NCBI GenBank assembly: GCA_017408185.1
Contig: JAFQVE010000071.1
Coordinates: 1-7,030, forward strand
Direction: 5' to 3'
Length of the DNA: 7,030 nucleotides
Source: Oscillospiraceae bacterium
Lineage (GTDB): Bacteria; Bacillota_A; Clostridia; Oscillospirales; JAAYXM01
Both the position numbers and the translations under genes were made by a program. This document shows, in pieces, positions 5,936-7,030 of the stretch (position 1 is its first letter; each line of letters opens with the position of its first letter). The notes below the pieces were generated by a model. It did not search any database, was not told the DNA's origin, and saw only the letters and a program-made list of their open reading frames with translations.

Positions 5936-6733
5936 TCAATTTTTTCGAATAATGTTTCGGTAGCTGCCGGGAGTTGTTCCGGTGGCTTTTTTAAATACAC
6001 GGCAGAAATACTGGAGAGAAGAAAAGCCGCTTTGCAGGGCGCATTCCTCAAGACTGAGAAACGGAGAGCGCATAAGCTCCTTCGCTTTTTTCAGTCTTAC
6101 TGATATTATATACTGCGCGGGAGATACGTCAAACTGTGCCTTGAACAGCTTGCGGAAATACACCTCGCTTAAGTCTATGCTTTCGGCAAGCGAGGTTACG
6201 CTGAGAGAAAGGTCTTTGAAGTTCGTGTCAATATATTCCTTTGCCGCGTTTATCTTGCCTCGGGCACCGGGCGAGGTATATTCGCGATTCGCAGTTGTGC
6301 GTATAATGCCGTAGATGTCGTAAACGAGTGACATGCATTCCTGAAAAGACGATGCCGAGGTGGAATTATAGCATTTTAAAAGCTTTCGGAACATATTCTC
6401 TGCGTGCTCCGGATTTTTGGGAGAAAAAACCTTGTTCTGTCGCGGGGCGATGCCGTCAAAGATAAAATCAACATATATAATTGAATAGTCCGGATCCGTG
6501 ACGGTAAGCTTATATCCCGTTTCGCGGCTGGCATACAGGATATCGCCTTTTTTGACGGTGATAATGCTTCCGTCGTCAAACGTATATGTGGCAGAGCCGG
6601 AAAGCGTGTAGCCGAAAACATCGCATTCTCTGTAGTTTACATGGCGGAAATGGAGCGATGCGAGGGTTTTTGTTTTTTGGACGGTTATAAAATTCTTTAC
6701 ATAAAACTCATTCTGCGTTATATCCGGTCTCAT
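5936..6733 (-). CDS. AraC-family transcriptional regulator with N-terminal cupin-type sensor domain
   Basis: This 265-aa cytoplasmic DNA-binding protein has the usual family length. Residues ~25-95 look like the AraC beta-barrel sensor (ECDVFGYTLSGSATYTFDDG, then IITVKKGDILYASRETGY, where KKGDIL is typical). Residues ~160-263 are the two-helix-turn-helix DNA-binding domain: first HTH SVTSLAESIDLSEVYFRKLF (~178-197), second HTH LSLEECALQSGFSSLQYFCRVFKKATGTTPGSYR (~226-259) with the signature FCRVFKKATGTTPGSYR. Such regulators in Clostridia usually sense a sugar or glycan product and activate neighbouring uptake or hydrolase genes. The ligand cannot be told here. I chose the ATG at 6733 because GAGGTG lies 11 nt ahead; the upstream TTG at 6757 would place that site inside the gene. 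The divergent secreted-protein gene is the most likely target. Confidence 0.93.
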   Translation of the reverse strand: MRPDITQNEFYVKNFITVQKTKTLASLHFRHVNYRECDVFGYTLSGSATYTFDDGSIITVKKGDILYASRETGYKLTVTDPDYSIIYVDFIFDGIAPRQNKVFSPKNPEHAENMFRKLLKCYNSTSASSFQECMSLVYDIYGIIRTTANREYTSPGARGKINAAKEYIDTNFKDLSLSVTSLAESIDLSEVYFRKLFKAQFDVSPAQYIISVRLKKAKELMRSPFLSLEECALQSGFSSLQYFCRVFKKATGTTPGSYRNIIRKN

Positions 6734-6760
6734 AAGATTTTCGTCACCTCGGTACAATTG

Positions 6761-6779
6761 TTACCATTATATTACCATT
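6761..6779. repeat. Two 8-bp direct repeats TTACCATT over the araC -10, candidate operator
   Basis: TTACCATT occurs at 6761-6768 and 6772-6779, 11 bp start to start, about one helical turn. On the minus strand the repeats read AATGGTAA and flank TATAAT (6771-6766), a possible -10 of the AraC-family gene with no good -35 at 17 bp. This placement suits autoregulation, but chance repeats in AT-rich DNA are possible. Confidence 0.4.
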
Positions 6780-6783
6780 TTTT

Positions 6784-6847
6784 TAACCGCTGTGCAACGG
6801 AAAAATGTAGCAGTTGTTTCGAAAAGTGCAAAATAACCGCTTGTGAA
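6784..6847. repeat. Imperfect direct repeat TAACCGCT(T)GTG in the divergent promoter region
   Basis: TAACCGCTGTGCAA (6784-6797) recurs as TAACCGCTTGTGAA (6834-6847), exactly 50 bp apart, close to five helical turns. The second copy ends 2 bp before the -35 of the divergent + promoter, where an AraC-type activator would touch RNA polymerase. A TTTCGAAA palindrome (6817-6824) lies between the copies. Confidence 0.45.
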
Positions 6848-6849
6848 GA

Positions 6850-6878
6850 TTTACAGGCGAAAACTCGGAATATATAAT
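6850..6878 (+). promoter_or_regulatory. Sigma-A-type promoter of the secreted-protein gene
   Basis: TTTACA (6850-6855), 17-bp spacer, TATAAT (6873-6878). One base differs from the consensus -35. Transcription from about 6885 would give a ~70-nt leader to the ATG at 6956. Confidence 0.75.
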
Positions 6879-6894
6879 GAAAATACAGTGATAT

Positions 6895-6916
6895 GCCCGT
6901 TCTGAGTACAGAGGGC
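6895..6916 (+). other. Small stem-loop in the 5' leader of the secreted-protein gene
   Basis: GCCC (6895-6898) pairs with GGGC (6913-6916) and TCTG (6901-6904) with CAGA (6909-6912), with a 2-nt bulge and an AGTA tetraloop. It may stabilise the mRNA 5' end. No known riboswitch or T-box motif is seen. Confidence 0.35.
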
Positions 6917-6955
6917 GCGAATATAAAAATGTATAAATTTGGGAGGAAATCAATT

Positions 6956-7030
6956 ATGAAGAAATTACTTGCAATTTTCCTTGCAGTCACGATGATTGCA
7001 ACATTTATCCCAAGCGCATTTGCAGTGGAA
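6956..7030 (+). CDS. Secreted protein, N-terminal signal peptide only (runs off the window)
   Basis: Only the first 25 codons are visible. They encode a typical Sec signal peptide: MKK, a hydrophobic core LLAIFLAVTMIATFI, then PSAFA with an AFA|VE-type signal peptidase I site. No lipobox cysteine is present within this span, so it is not an evident lipoprotein. A strong ribosome binding site GGGAGGA (6941-6947) stands 8 nt before the ATG. Divergent placement from an AraC-family gene suggests an inducible exported protein, such as a glycan-active or surface protein, but the mature sequence is outside the window and no function can be assigned. Confidence 0.85.
   Translation, partial: MKKLLAIFLAVTMIATFIPSAFAVE

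Noticed and set aside
6734..6757. TTG start at 6757 for the AraC-family gene
   Set aside because: It would put the GAGGTG ribosome binding site inside the coding region; the ATG at 6733 is correctly spaced from it.

Overview
The window looks like a chromosomal segment of a spore-forming, low-to-mid GC Firmicute of the class Clostridia, probably a gut-type Oscillospirales relative. The reasons are a T-box riboswitch, consensus sigma-A promoters, strong GGAGG-type ribosome binding sites, a SpoIIQ-like M23 protein and an AraC regulator next to an exported protein. No rRNA, tRNA, CRISPR array, transposase or phage gene is visible. The species cannot be named from this sequence.

Layout from left to right. 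Positions 2-787 (+) are the 3' end of a gene that looks like a glycoside-hydrolase-type protein. It converges on 844-1635 (-), a membrane-anchored M23 protein that best fits SpoIIQ, and a perfect 15-bp inverted repeat lies between them. Upstream of the SpoIIQ-like gene, a 17-bp hairpin covers its ribosome binding site, and a candidate forespore (sigma-F type) promoter is built into that hairpin. Next, all on the minus strand, comes a two-gene operon: a 461-aa LeuA-like protein (4169-5554) followed 2 bp later by an 819-aa fusion of a xylose-isomerase-like TIM barrel and an acyl-CoA synthetase (1707-4166). The operon has a perfect TTGACA-N17-TATAAT promoter and a complete T-box leader with an apparent CUC (leucine) specifier. 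An AraC-family regulator (5936-6733, -) precedes it on the same strand. It is divergent from the start of a secreted protein gene (6956 onwards, +), which runs out of the window.

The most interesting part is the T-box operon. The LeuA-like protein keeps a clear leucine-type regulatory domain (GDGPIDS, STDIVAAS, AYINALNKI), but its synthase barrel has lost every recognisable metal ligand and the LRDGEQ motif. Its partner also begins with a TIM barrel in which at least three of the four usual metal ligands are changed, while the fused adenylating domain has all its hallmark motifs. A leucine-starvation switch therefore appears to control two proteins that each carry a probably non-catalytic barrel, one linked to a leucine-sensing domain and one to a competent acyl activator. 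The substrate and product are unknown. I suggest an uncharacterised leucine-linked acid-activation or regulatory module; this is inference.
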